Source: Taenia hydatigena
Taxonomy: Eukaryota; Platyhelminthes; Cestoda; Cyclophyllidea; Taeniidae
NCBI GenBank assembly: GCA_036345935.2
Contig: JADWOT020000001.1
Coordinates: 4,132,715-4,196,714 of the forward strand
DNA: 64,000 nt
Direction of reading: 5' to 3'
A program made the position numbers and the translations under genes. The notes beneath the pieces are model-generated. The model was not told the DNA's origin and ran no database searches. It saw only the letters and a list, made by a program, of their open reading frames with translations. This document shows positions 10,501 through 23,600 of the stretch, piece by piece. Within the stretch, counting starts at the first letter, position 1. Each line of letters opens with the position of its first letter.

Positions 10501-13500
10501 TGGTGGAAATGCTGCCATGGCATTCCACACAACTGTTATCAAATGGCTAGGTGAGCACACAACGCACAATACGAGGCCATTCCCATGATGTCTCGACAAT
10601 TTAAGTCCCATCTTTTAGTGGTCGCCAACGAGAGTGTGATTTGCCTCCTTTACTTCTCATCCGACGAGGCTGATAATGATGCGTTGGCATGAGCTTCCAT
10701 GGTATTTCCCAATCCACACTTTGTCCATCATTGCATAAACACTTCAGCACTTAAAGAATGCTTTGCGCACCACCTGCAGAGATGAACCGTATTGTCACGC
10801 AGATGGCTATATTTAGGCACGTGAGCTTGCGTATCACTGGACGGCTATGAATAGACCTTCAGATGTTAAATTAGGAGCAGTGAAATATGGCAACCGAATG
10901 ATGAAATGGATAAAAGTAAGAATGTTCGGAAATAAAATGCTTTATTTTTCCATGTAGTATGTCGATCACTGTTCGAAAGCGCTGTCTCTTTAAGAATGTG
11001 TGTGGATGTGTGATCTCACACAATTTACTGATGTCTGCGCCTTCACATTTCGAAAGCAAATGAAATGATTTCGAGAGATTTTGGTGATTCATGGAATCTA
11101 GCTCAAGCACTAATCAAATTATGCTTCATAATTTGCTGTCACTCCTTCCAGCTTAGCATAACTCAAGGGGTCCTTTCTTACAATCCATAGGAATCCACAA
11201 TTTCACTTCCGACGAGCTCAGTTGAAGCGCAAGATATCGCTCTCGAGATGACATTAAGCTAATGGAGGGTAAGAGAACATGTCACCTACCAAGGTATAGA
11301 TTAATTACAAGAACATCGATTTGCCCTGAAAATCCTAGAACCGTATTGTCTACACCGCTTTGCACTGAGCAGAACAGAATCGTAAATACGCACACAGCAG
11401 AAGTAGGCGCAATACTCAGGTGTGAGGACGCATTTTGAGCTGTTTCGAGCCAATGCATTCTGCGATTTGTGACAGCAATTCCTGAATGATGGACAAACAT
11501 CGAAATGCCGAAGCCTGTCAAACCGCGCCTTCCAATTACTTCTGAACCTAAGAATCGGACTGGCCTGTCTAATTGAACTTATGCAATTGCCTCTCCATTT
11601 TGGTTCAATGAAATCATTTTCCAATGTCTGGACTTGCTCTGTGCTTGAACCTAAATAATGGACTTCACAATTTTGCTTGTCTAATTTTTTAAATCAAGGT
11701 CATAAACCGAGGATCTCATTGATCAGTGCACTCTTTAGTCAGCTCTTATAAAATAGGAGCAAGATTTGGAATGTGCGTGATAGGGAGGCGAAAGTGGTCG
11801 GCACGACTTGCGAGGACGCCTATCAACCGAGTCAACGCAGCCGAACGAATGAATGCCTCACACAGTACGTAACTTAATTAATAAATGCAAGCTTTCAGAG
11901 AAATGAAACCTCTACTTTCGCAGACGTTGGTGGTGTGCTGTGCTTATGTTATGCCAACATCTCCCTTTGTGCTTTGGGACCATCACAACCCACCTCGATC
12001 TCCCTCATTTCACAATTCTTATTCTTACCCACTTTTCGCATTTGACAGGCAATGAGATGCATGAAGCAGACTTGGTGAAAGAACACGCTAACTATGTGAT
12101 TTTAGAACTTGCTCCTTTTGCGTCAAATACGCTGTGATTTCGTCACACCATCACCGGTCTGGTGATACTGGTGGCATTCACTTCACCGTCTTTTGGCACA
12201 TTCATTTATTTGATGCACCGATTTAATGGTTCTGGTTTCGAGAAACGTGAGCAGCGTCTATTTAGCAATGCGGTCTTATTCAAGACGAGACTGCGTTTGT
12301 CAGCTTTGATGTTGCATTGAGTTTGCAAAGGCGCAATGCTTATAAGCAATGATTTTTCTTTCTGCTTATAATGAAGGAAGCACTCTCGTAAAGACCTCAA
12401 GTTAATTTATTCAAAGTAGTTATGAAAGCTGTTCTTAGGTAAATATGCAGTTTAAGAGTGAATGAACTGCTTGTCAATGATTTGCAACACCAAAGAAAAC
12501 ATGAGCAATCAAAATGGTGTAGAAAACGCAGCTGCGAATTTGGTGCAGATATGCTTTTATTTTTCGTACATTGACAAGTACACGTTTAGTTGAGCATCTT
12601 GCCACGTTTCATTGCTTTTTCCAATTTTATAATTTAACCGAAGATATTTCTGCCAAGTTTCTGTTTGCGATGACATATTGCCAGACACAAATTGTAGTGT
12701 TGTGGGGCCCAATCTCACCTCACCTCACCACGCCTCCCTCTCGTTTTGGCTTGCGAGCTAACCTCATTTACCTGTAGATTTCTTTGACCAATTACGAGGT
12801 TGTCCCTCTCCCTTCCTCTAATCTTCGATGGACATGGTAAATTGTCAAAAGCAGTGTCCTCAGTATCCTTAACTCAGGCATTGCAATTGTTACGTGAACA
12901 GACCAGTCACGGTCGATAGAAGAAAAAGCACTGACAGGAGGCAAAACAGATAATGTCCACAAGTGCAGACATCAGCCTGCGTGATGACTCATCACCCTAA
13001 ATCTTAACATTTCACCAATAGTGCCTTAATCGCTGCAGAATTCACCTCCTCCACTTGCCAATATGCAGTCGTCACTGCAGCATTTCCTTCAGCAAAGATG
13101 TATTTTGACAACGTCAACGACATCTACTAATGGCTTAGACAACCTTCGCTAACAGCATACTCTGCGTCGCAGTTAAGGCAAAGAAGGAAATGATGAAGTT
13201 GCTGATAAAGCGCATAAATGCATTTTGCTGAGAGGGTGTCGAGATGGAAAGAAGAGCAACTTGAAACAAAGCATGGGTGGATGGGTGGATGGACGTTAAG
13301 GAGGCTAGAGAGGTCAGGTTCATGTTGCTCCCTCGAGTAGACAGTAAATTCTGGCAGTCATTTAGTCCGTCTGTTAGAGGAGGCTGAACTCAGCCGCAAT
13401 GTGTAAAAGACTTGGCCAAGTTGTTGCTAAGACAATCCGATGTTCTACTCCAAGGCTTAATGATCTTTGTGACAACGCATTCACTCTTGGCACGCAGCGC

Positions 13501-13950
13501 TAATACTAATTCCTCTCGTTTTATGCGATTCGTGCAATAATTGACAAAGTGCTGCATGAGCTAGACAAATCAATCCCTTCCACATAATGTGGCTGGACAA
13601 GTGACAAAAAAGGGAATCAATTCCCCTCTACCGATCGCGCCAATTTACCATTTGCTCCCTTATGCTCTCTTTCTCATAGAATGTTAAAGCTTACTTTGCC
13701 GGGGCACTTCCGTGATTGCCACCTTGAGTGCGTTCAGTGCTTGCTTAGCTAGAGTGACAAGAGTTGTGTGGCATGTCATCACAGGAAAATGGATTGTTGA
13801 TGCAGATCTACCAGGGGCAGGAGCAAGCAAGAGGAGAGACTACAAGTGGAATGTATTTGGAGAACTGAGATGTGTCATAAACACGGGGATGGAAATAAGG
13901 TCGAGGGTGAGTGCTCTGACATAGATGATACGATTGCGTATGGTAGACGC
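10480..13950 (+). repeat. Module E (non-coding filler)
   Basis: Nearly identical to 50230-53700. Its middle (10800-12420) is an older paralogue of module D and of 45000-46170, and 13000-13700 is an older paralogue of module C with the frame not preserved. The part 10470-10900 recurs inverted at 55862-56330. Nothing in it supports a gene. Confidence 0.75.
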
Positions 13951-14013
13951 GCACCTTGGTTGCTAGTTTCCAAGCTTCCTAATTTAACCACCGAGTGTTC
14001 TAATAATAGCCAG

Positions 14014-14045
14014 CCAATGATGCTGGAGCTCACACGTCTATATAA
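14014..14045 (+). promoter_or_regulatory. CCAAT + TATATAA promoter of microgene copy 4
   Basis: CCAAT 14014-14018 and TATATAA 14039-14045 at the invariant 25 bp spacing. Only one CCAAT is present (single-CCAAT subfamily, shared with copies 6 and 9), and the leader lacks the GGT tract. Confidence 0.65.
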
Positions 14046-14404
14046 CGACAGTGAACGCAGAGTTCCATGTCAATAACCACAGGTGCTAACTGAGATCGGT
14101 TTCATTCCTTCTAGCATCGTCGGTTCCACAGTTACCTTGCGCATGTTCTGCGTAAGGACTAGAATTACTAACACAATAGAGCCACATTTTGCACTCTGCA
14201 ATCCATATCGTTTCGTATTCGCAGAAGTGTCTCATGAAATTAGCAGAGACAGGTTGTCAGACATTTAGAGAAAGAAATAAGTTATTGAAATCAAGCAGAC
14301 TTCTAAAAGTACAATATGCTGAGCTGCGACCGTTCGGTGTATTAAATGTCATTTCTAGATTTACTTTCTGTAGGTGGGTGAGTGTACCTCAACACAACCA
14401 AACA

Positions 14405-14587
14405 ATGGACAGCTCGACTTCACAGGACGAACCCTCGTCACCACAGCAATCGTACACGCCGGTGTACGTTGACGCCGACTATCCCGACTTGATGCAGGAC
14501 GAACTGTGGACGCACGTTGGCTCCGATAATTCATTCAATGTCAACGACTCTTCAACCCCCTCCCCCCACACAAATGACTCAAGTTAA
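14405..14587 (+). CDS. Acidic microprotein, copy 4 (intact, 60 residues)
   Basis: Same family, 60 residues because of one in-frame codon gained in a C-run near the C-terminus (TPSPH in place of PLPH). It has Asp39 to Gly and Ser44 to Phe changes. The CTGTAG acceptor-like site is at 14368-14373, 31 nt before the ATG, and the promoter is 366 bp upstream. The leader belongs to the single-CCAAT subfamily and differs strongly from copies 1-3 while the ORF does not, so ORF homogenisation or constraint exceeds that of its leader. The sister gene is copy 9 in the right duplication. Confidence 0.6.
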   Translation: MDSSTSQDEPSSPQQSYTPVYVDADYPDLMQDELWTHVGSDNSFNVNDSSTPSPHTNDSS

Positions 14588-14699
14588 CTATCGAGCGTTG
14601 CAATGTTACACCTCCTTTCCATCGCCACTACCATGACACATGTCTCTAGTGTAAATATATTTTGCTCGCATTCAATCTTCCTTCTTTCCCGCTCTTGAT

Positions 14700-15780
14700 A
14701 TTCCACTTAACTTTTAAACCGAGGGATGGGTGAGCACAACCATGGACATTAACTTCGATAAGCAGCTCATTTATTTTCAAACTACACATTTGCTGTTATA
14801 AATAAGTTAACCCAAGAGTTGCAAGACAATGCTTCCTTCATTATAAATGGTGGTTGAAGTCATTGCTTATGAGCGGCGCACCTTTGCAAACTCAATGCAA
14901 CATCAAAAATGACAATGGCACTGTCTCGTCTCGAATAAGACCGCATTGCTAAACAGACGCTGCTCACGTGTCTCGCAACCAGCACCATTAAATTGATGCA
15001 TTAAATGAATGAATGTGCGAAAAAACGGTGAAGCAAATGCCACCAGTATCACTAGACCAATGCTGGTGTGACGAAATCACAGCGTATTTGGCGCAAAAGA
15101 CGCAAGTCCTGAAACCACATCATTAACGTGTCCTCTCACCAAGTCTGCTTCATGCATCCCATTGCCTGTCAAATGCGAAAAGTGGGTAAGAATAAGAATT
15201 GTGAAATGAGGGAGACCGAGGTGGGTTGTGATGTTCTCAAAGCACAAAGGGAGATGTTGGCATAACATATGCATCTGTACATTAATCTTGGTGTCCACAC
15301 TGATTCACGCACAGCGCACCATTAATGTCTGCGAAAGTAGAAATTTCGTTTATTAATAAAGATTGCCTTTATTAATTAAGTTCCATATTGTGCGAGGCAT
15401 TTGTTTGTTCGGCTACGTTGACTCGGTTGATAGGCGTCCTCGCAAGTCGTGTCGACCACTTTCGCCTCCCTATCACGCATGCTCCATACCTTACTCTTCC
15501 CTAAATAAGTACTGATCAATGAGCGCACAGATTAAAAGCACTTAGAAGGCTTTGTTTGGCAAGGCTTTGGCATTTCCATTTTTCATTGTCACTCAGGAAT
15601 TGCTGTCATTAATCGCAGAATGCATTGGCTCGCAACAGCTCGCCAATGGGTCCTCACACCTGAGCATTGCGCCTAATTCTGCTGTGTGGGAATTTCGGAT
15701 TGTGTTCTGCTCAGAGAGGTGCTTTGCACATGCAACTGCCTCTTGAATCCCTTAAAGCGATTAATTGTATACTCTCTTCA
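14700..15780 (-). repeat. Inverted module D/E paralogue
   Basis: Reverse complement of about 45350-46300 and related to 11150-12420. The left junction (about 14695) lies just 3' of microgene copy 4. Only short shadow frames are seen. Confidence 0.7.
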
Positions 15781-15827
15781 CATTGCTATTCTGTACTTAC
15801 AGTTTCTAAATTATTTCCAAATTAGCA

Positions 15828-17405
15828 TTCTTGACTCAGTTTAGTTACGGTGGGGTCTAGTATGCCAATGGTAGCTTGAATAGACCGCATCGTTGCAAGG
15901 CATTTTGGATGTTCTAAGGCAGACGGCAGTTGATATCGAGAATGTACCGGTCTGCGGTTAGCTATTTACGGTCTTAGTATTGTCAAATTGATATCACTGT
16001 GCCACTACGCATGTCGCAGTCATTTTGTTATTGGCAAAGCCGCCAAAACGTGGTTGTTCATCTAACAATATTTAGCACAGTTTTCATTGCATAAAAGAAC
16101 AGATATTGTGAAGATAGGCAGCTTGATGGTTAGAGGCATTCGTTGTATCTAAAGTCACCAGCATTGCAGGTGACGTGCATTTCTCGTATTTTCGGAGCTA
16201 CATTGGACTCGGTATCGCTAGGCGAATCTGCGCTGATTTAGGTCGATTGGTCTAGATCAAGCAGATTCAAATAGTTAAAACTCATGCTCACAACTAAACA
16301 AAGCACAAACGTTCAGACTTGCGTGCAAATAGAAGAGAGATTAATGTCCTTCACTCCAGCTCTTTACTCCACACCCATTTACTTATAGCATACGAACACT
16401 CGACGGAGATATCGTATCACTGCAAATGGTCCTAACCAACTTCACAAAGCCAATGAAGGTGACGCCTTTGAAAACTGCACGACTGGTCCCTTATGTGTGA
16501 TGAGTGCATGGTCAATGGACAATCTTCGTTGCTGACAGCTGCCTCCCCGTACTACTTCAAGCCCTCTTACGCTGCACTTCCCTGTTGGTGCTTGGTTGTG
16601 CTCACCACGTGTCTGTATTAATATCGCTGTTGTGAGCTCGGCGTCAGACAGGCTTCCTGGACGGTTCGCGTTGGTAATTTGTGCCTCGTTTCCTCGAGTG
16701 AGGGGCAATGCTAATAGCCGGCATGCATTCAGCTGAATTCAGAGCATACTTAATGCAAATAAGGTTGCATTCTGCATCACCTCATTGGAATGATTGCTCA
16801 GCACATTCATGGTGGGACTCGTAAACTTGTTTGTCTACATCTGGTGGAATGGCATGAGCGCAATCAAGGTCATTCATGATGTGCTTTACAAAAGGAAAAA
16901 TCTCTCTCAAAAAAGACAAATGTGAATTGTTGCAATGACCGAGGCGGAAATGAGGATGTGTTTGTATAGCACACTTGTTTGTTTATTTAAGGACGCACTC
17001 TTGGTTTCTTTACCTTCATGCTGACATGAGCCCACGCACAGGGGAGCGCCGACACCTGCAATGCTGGTGACTTTAGATACAACGAATGCCTCTAACCATC
17101 AAGCTGCCTCTCCTTACAATATCTGTTCTTATTAGCCATGAAAACTGTGCTAAAGATTGTCGGCCGAACAGCCACGTTTTGGCAGCTTTGCCAATGACAA
17201 AATGACTGCGACATGCGTAGTGGGCACAGCGGTATCAACTTGACAATACTAAGACCGTAAATGGCTAACCGCAGACCGGTACACTCTCGATATCAACTGC
17301 CGTCTGCCTTAGAACATCCGAAATGCCTTGCAACGATGCGGCCATATTCAATCTACTATTGGCATACTAGACCCCACCGTAACTGACTGAGTCAAGAATG
17401 CAAGA
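15828..17405. repeat. Foldback-like structure with 0.33 kb inverted arms
   Basis: 15828-16170 and 17080-17405 are inverted copies of the same segment (200-540) and flank about 0.9 kb of module A. The pair could form a large hairpin. No transposase ORF is enclosed, so this could be a non-autonomous foldback element or a rearrangement product. Confidence 0.65.
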
Positions 17406-17628
17406 GCAACAGATCGCGCACACCTACTGAAATGAATTGCCTACTTTGTTTTTGGCATTTCGTCATGTTGGGTGGTGACAACTCTCACACTGGGGCGGTG
17501 GTTCCATTAGAGAGCAGTGAGATCACTATGATTTGTCAATAGCACCCTTAAATGTTTTCCATTGACGTCCCGTCGGTGTGACACTTTCCTTTCGCGACCT
17601 TAAATATTGTTAAAATTACTTGCTGTCT
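16178..17628 (+). repeat. Module A copy, plus orientation, with intact outer end
   Basis: Reverse complement of 1-1415. The outer end reaches 17628; the same edge occurs at 29764 in the other orientation (CAGCAAGTAATTTTAACAAT read on the plus strand there). The promoter TATA is mutated to TATTAATA (16616-16623) while CACGTG (16606-16611) is kept. Confidence 0.85.
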
Positions 17629-20600
17629 TTCCAAAATCTGGTTGTGTCGATTTAATTTTGCCGAGTAGGAACTGGTATGGAGTCAAGGCCACAAGATGAA
17701 GACACCGACTTTTGTGTATACGATGGCTTCTAAGGGTGAAAGAGTGGCATAAAATATCAGATGGAAGTCAAGTCTACCGGACTTTGTTCAAGTTCACTGA
17801 TTGAAAGTTTAAGTAGTTACCGTCTTGAGAAGATATCGGAAAGTATTGGAAGGGGCCAGGACCATAATACAGAAATGAAGGGCAAGTAAATGGTCTTTGG
17901 GAATTCATTATCCATGGCACCCATGATGGTTTACTTATTTTCAAGGGCAAAGTACCGCGATTCTTCCATTTTGTCTAAAATATGTCGTCCGTCAACAGCC
18001 TAGCCTGATGTGTCTTTGCGCGGCATACTCCGCTGTTATGATACCGACGAGGTTTACTCCCTCGGCTCGCTCTGGTTGGGCTCTTCTTTGTTTATCTCAC
18101 CACATCACTTTCCAACAACCCCTCCGACTCCATCTTGGCTAATTTTACGCGACACCGACAGAGTTATAACCTTGGTGAGTGGTTCTGTCAGGGAGAGTGA
18201 TTCCAACACCTGACCATTCGAATTTTTCAGCAGACATGTGTATCTTGACCACAGCATATTCTCTTAAGCAGATCAGTGTGTGCACCTTGTACCAGGCATT
18301 ACATTTGTCAATTGAGTCATTTTCATACAACACAGGCGGCAATCAAAGGGTTTCCTACTACGATTTGCTTATTTGTGAGATGCTGTAGCGCAAATTGACA
18401 GCCATCGTAACAGAGGTAGAACGACGCAACAATTAACATCTACAAGCTCATTAGTGAGCTCTACATCTACTCCTCCCAAAGGCTAATAATATTAACGCAA
18501 AAACTCTGCAATATATGCTACTACTTTATCCTAATTAAGAAAAGTGCCTTTTTCGTCACTTGTAGGAATCTTTGATTGACCATTTTGTCTGCTTTAGGGC
18601 ATTCAAGACCCACTAAATTAAGCATTGTCGATGTCTATGTTACAGCATTTACTTAGGGCCTTATAGCAGTCACTAAATTGTAAATCAAAGTGTATTGCGT
18701 GAGGCATTGTTAATGAAGACGCTTGCATTAGCTGAAGTCCAGTGACTGTGGCACAGAAAATTCCCGTTTGCTGTGGATATCTACAACATTATAAAGGCAT
18801 TTGCACCCAATTCCTTTAAAAGGTTCTACTTTGGCGGCTACAAATGAGAACGTGCCAGAAACAATCCTCTGATAGATCACTCACTATAAACTCAAGATGA
18901 ACCCGTCATTAGCAGGTGTACCGACTGAATCAACCGAGTGGCGAAGACGCGTTTTGGTCCGCCCTCAAGCACAATCTCATACTACGATAAATGGGAGTCT
19001 GTATCTCCAAATAAATCTCACCACAGAGTGATATGGCAGTAGAGGCATTTTGAGACGCCAAATGAGGCTTCGGAAAGATGCGCTAGTAAACCAACTACAC
19101 ATGATTCATGCATGCTTCTTAAATGACCAGCCATCAAACCCACCTCGTGCTACTTGGGTATGTTCCAAGTCAAGTCACTGACTAACCGACGATGGTATGC
19201 AATTGAGAATTTTGTAGAAGGAAGGAGGGGATCAGGTGAGCGTTTGCAAAAGCAACGTGAATTCTCGCAACATCGGTTCCTGGAATTCTACTCCTAGTAG
19301 TATCCAACCACTGTCAGTACATTGTGAGGGCTCTGACAAACCCAGACAATGCTTCTTTTTTAAATTTTAGGACCAACCACCTTCGCCGCTGTGCGTCTAA
19401 CATGATAGAACGAGAGAATTTAGTTCCTTTCTCCTGAAAGCATTGGAAATTATACTGCATAGGCTCTGACATCGCCCATTTGTCAGTCCGTCTTATCGTC
19501 CACAAACGCCGTATCACATGCTCCACCCGCCGGATGCCTGCATCAATGTCTCTGCCTTATTGTCAGCCATTGCCTCTATGATTGGAAACTCAGCATCCAT
19601 TCACAAACATTACTTTCTTGTGTGTAAATTAAATGGAATAGGTCAGTCACATAAACACAAAGCGATAACTTGTATTGGGTATTTAAGAAAACCTTGAGCG
19701 TAACATTGGTAGATCCACCGTAATCGGATTTTGGCAGACTTTGCATTATAGAATAGTCATTGAACTCCTTCAATCTACAGGTCTGGAGTTGAACGGAGGA
19801 GGAGCACAGCCAACCTTTCAGATTGTCGCAATGAGCCCGTGGTGGAGTGTGACGAAAATAGTTGAGCCATTGGACAGTTAAATGATAAGCAAATTCTACT
19901 GCCTGGTGCGGGTCATGCAACATGTGTTTAATAACTTAAACTTTGAATGTGAGAACAGACTTGCTAAGCTATTCTTTGATTTTGGATGCTAAAATGCACC
20001 TTAAAACGGTCTGTGAGGTGCATTGATAATAGATGCAAGCGGTATCCGTCCAAATGAACAACGCTACCAGCTTTGTTGTCCTAAAAGTAGAAATTCGACA
20101 ACAAAAAGAGAGTATCTGCCGTAGACGACTAACAATAAGGAGGTTTGCATATGAGGGTTTATGGAAGCCAACCGGCTCTAATAAGAGTTGCAAAGAGCCT
20201 ACGTTGGGAAGATTAAAATAAAGGTTTACTTTCCACATTCTATGCAAGTGAGTTTAAATTGGACTGAGAACAAGACAACATTAAAGTGCCAACAAATTGA
20301 AATGTGTTGCGTAAGACCGACGAATGTCCACAATGCAGTTGCGTAAATGAATCTGTTGAAAGCTTCATGATGCATCATGTATATTTCCCGTCTGAATAGC
20401 GAAATCTTGCATAATTTATCCCCCTGTCCGATAGCTACTCATGTATTAGTCGACTACCTCGTGACAAATAAAATGAAAACGGGACAGTAGAGGCACACGA
20501 AGAAAGGGAGTGTCTCCAGCGCGAAGCCTAATATTTCCCCTACGCAAAGAACGTTGAAGACCATCCCGTGCTCCATGATCCGGTTACCATCCCATTTTTA

Positions 20601-23600
20601 TGATGTAGGGATTATGCTAGCTGTGGACCTGGTGGCCTATGCCAAATAAATGAGGCTCGTTGTCTACTCACCCAGCACTTCTATCAATATACTTTGCTCA
20701 TTTGTTCTTCCATAAGGTATGGAGCATACGGATGCACAGAAAGACCGATAGATGGCGACTACTCATCAGGACGGAACAGTGCAGCTGTATCAATGAAATC
20801 GGAATCGAAACTGTATTAGAAAATGCCAAAGAACCTTGTCTCAATTAGATTACATCATACGCAATCGCCAAATGAGAGGAGAAGCAAGGGAGCAAGCAAA
20901 GTCCGGTCCTAGATACCAGTTGAATTTTGTTGGACATGACGCAACGTGGTTTTCTACCCCTTTCTACATATTCCAATGGTGATTAATTTAATTGCACTCA
21001 AAAATCCACGAAATGCAACGACTTCAGTTACCTTCAAGATTTCTTTGTGTTGTCGTTCTCCTCCACTCTCGGTTCATCCTCCCCTGCCAGCAAATTCCGA
21101 TTGTCTTTTGATGCTGCGAGTTGAGCTGTGCGTTCCTTAGGCAGTTAATTCAACTCTGCTAAAGTTATAGGATTCTTTGAGTTAGTCGACGAAGGAGAAC
21201 AATCTTAAGCTTAGCAATTGTGGACTGAAGTTGTGATACTTGTAGGGTCTGGTTCATATGTTACACACGACCACAAAGTACGGAGGTGGAGACTTCAGCA
21301 CCTGTGTCCATTATTGTGTGAGGAACGCGAGTAAGCACAGAGACAACATAAACGAGTGCAAGCAAGAGAGCGAGCGGGCGGAAAAGACGATAAATTGTCT
21401 GAGTCTACTGGGAACGTTGCAAAGTATTGACAAGTCTCCATCTCATTTACCATTCTCGCAAGCACCTTATCAACCGTTTCTTACCCACGGTAGCTGCATC
21501 TCAGACACTCATGTAGTCGCCTTATTGGCGAATTCAACCAACCACTAGAAATGCACTCGTAAAAGACTCTTAAAAATTGGGCTCAAACAGCAGCTCGAGT
21601 TTGGTTAGGACCAGGATATGATTTCTGTGTTGCGCCAACAGTGATAGAAACCACCAGGAAGACTGGTGCTTGGGTAAAAGTAAAGTAAAATAAGTTTACT
21701 TTAATGAGTGACATATAAAATATTGGCAGAGCACAACAGACCTTGGAAGCACTGGACAAATTCCCACTTATAACAGTTGACAGTAGGATTTTCCTTAATA
21801 ACCATCATAGCCGGCGCTTCGTATTTGTACCAAAGGGACCGATGTGACTTCAGTGCCTGGATGGATTGAGAAGGTGCCTCTTTCAAGATCCATTTAGGCC
21901 TAAGTGTTACGAGGAAACTCCGTTCTGTAAATCTACCCCTCACCACTTCTTGACGCGTGGTCAATATGATTATCCATGTCCTTTCTCTTAAGCTAACCTC
22001 TGTTGACACCTGTGTTTCCATCTCTTTATCTCATTTTGAATGTAATTTACCACTCAGTGGAACAGTGATAAGGGATTGGCAGTGGCTTAAGGAATACCAC
22101 AGATCCGACAGCACCGAAGTTCATGAGAAGCTCGCATGGCGGTCAAAGAGCTACTGCGAGAATGCACAAAACCATTTATAAAGGAAAAGTTATATCATGT
22201 TACGAATATTTTAGATCTTCCAGGCGTCTAGCGATGCCAGTCTCAGTATTAGGAGCCGCATGCGTAATTTGTCCATATAGGTGAAAAATAAAGACTTAGC
22301 GCTTCAAGCTAAAGGTACTGATTGACATTACCCACTTTTGAACCGCTTGATATTGACAGAAATTTCATTGCTCGCACCAACAGCTATAGCTGAATATAAA
22401 AGATCTTGGGTTACACCGATTGAATTACTCCATTTTACAAATGGGCCGAATTTGCTACACTTGGCCCTCAATCACTCACCAAGGGAGGATTTTTCATTTA
22501 TTTTAATTAAGGAAGTCTACTTCACGATTGTAGCTCAGACAGAACGTCTCCATGCACAGTATGTTCGAACAGTTGCTTCCGTATTCGGTCAATAGAGAGT
22601 GTCCACATGAGGGCCCGTAACTGCAAGCTTACGCTTGATGGATGCTTCAGTCGAGTTTTGGACTCACTATAAACTAACGACCACATACGATGCAGGTGTT
22701 GCCGAGTATGCCATTTGTATTGGTGATTAATGACAATTGGGCACGTCTCAAAACAACAAGTCGCCTCCCTCAAGTCTCTAAAGCACCACTTCACGTAGAA
22801 AATTGAATAGTAAACGCTCAGATTAAAATCAGTTAATGCCATTAAGGAAATTTGATTGTGGGAAGTAATAAAGAGAAGGGGAGCGAGAGAGAAATAACTA
22901 CAAAGGTAGATAATGGCACTAAAAAAGCCTCTACACAGCTTTGGTGAGTGCACTTAGAGATGTTTGAATGTACGAAAGGGAGTCATGCCTAGACCATACA
23001 GCAAAAGGGAAAGAACCTTGAATAGTAGACAATGGCAGTTTTATTCAATCCTAAGAAAAGTTACTCATCAGAGCGAATATCCATCTTGAGATTGAAGTCA
23101 AATATCTACGTCAGAAGAGTAGAAGATGCAGTTTTGCTGCCGTTGATTATGATGATGCAAAGACCAAGAACCATGTCAAGTAATCTTGGTGGACGTTGCA
23201 TTTGAAGTGAGTGATTTCAAACATGGAAGTGCTTCCTGCCAAGAAGGTGGTCAGATGTGTGCACTCACAAGGAAACTTGTCCAAGTTGAGAGATGGCACG
23301 ACCTTCGATACATGAATGGTACAAAAATATGCGCTGTTGTTTATTCCTTTATCTGACTCCGTATTTACTCCAAGCTTAATTACTACTAACATCTATGAGA
23401 GGTGTTGCCTCGACACCACTGAACCGCGCAGCGTTCGGGGACATTGGTGGGCCTTGACTACCACCAGTTGCTGTCGCACCTGCCCTTGATAGCTTCAATT
23501 CAAGCACCGTTAGGCAGGATGGCAATAGGTAATTGCGATACCGCGTGCATGCGTATGGCTTAATGTGTGGCGATGCACCACGTTTCTCGCGGCCAAATAC

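Larger units (their letters stand above)
4100..14590 (+). repeat. Large direct duplication, left copy (partner 43.1-54.3 kb)
   Basis: Runs colinear with about 43100-54340. Offsets follow from shared landmarks: +38942 near 6.2 kb, +39893 after 6658, +39747 after the GGT tract and +39750 near 13.8 kb. The jumps are explained by a roughly 950 bp segment (45601-46550) absent here and a GGT tract about 146 bp longer here. By eye 97-98% identical over 7.2-14.6 kb, patchier near 4.1 and 5.0 kb. It includes microgene copies 2, 3 and 4. Confidence 0.9.

Noticed and set aside
13135..13323. Apparent protein family in module C/E around the ATCC repeat (10206, 13135, 49985, 55349)
   Set aside because: Aligned nucleotides are homologous, but the middle is read in different frames at 13.2 and 55.4 kb, and microsatellite changes shift the frame, so it is not a conserved protein.
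14000..14720. Terminal-repeat retrotransposon in miniature as explanation for the microgene cassette
   Set aside because: I could not find direct terminal repeats, a primer-binding site or a polypurine tract bounding the cassette; cassettes are bounded by variable modules instead.
18145..18342. Minus-strand frame opposite the 18.0 kb candidate exon
   Set aside because: Shadow frame without start, splice signals or homology.
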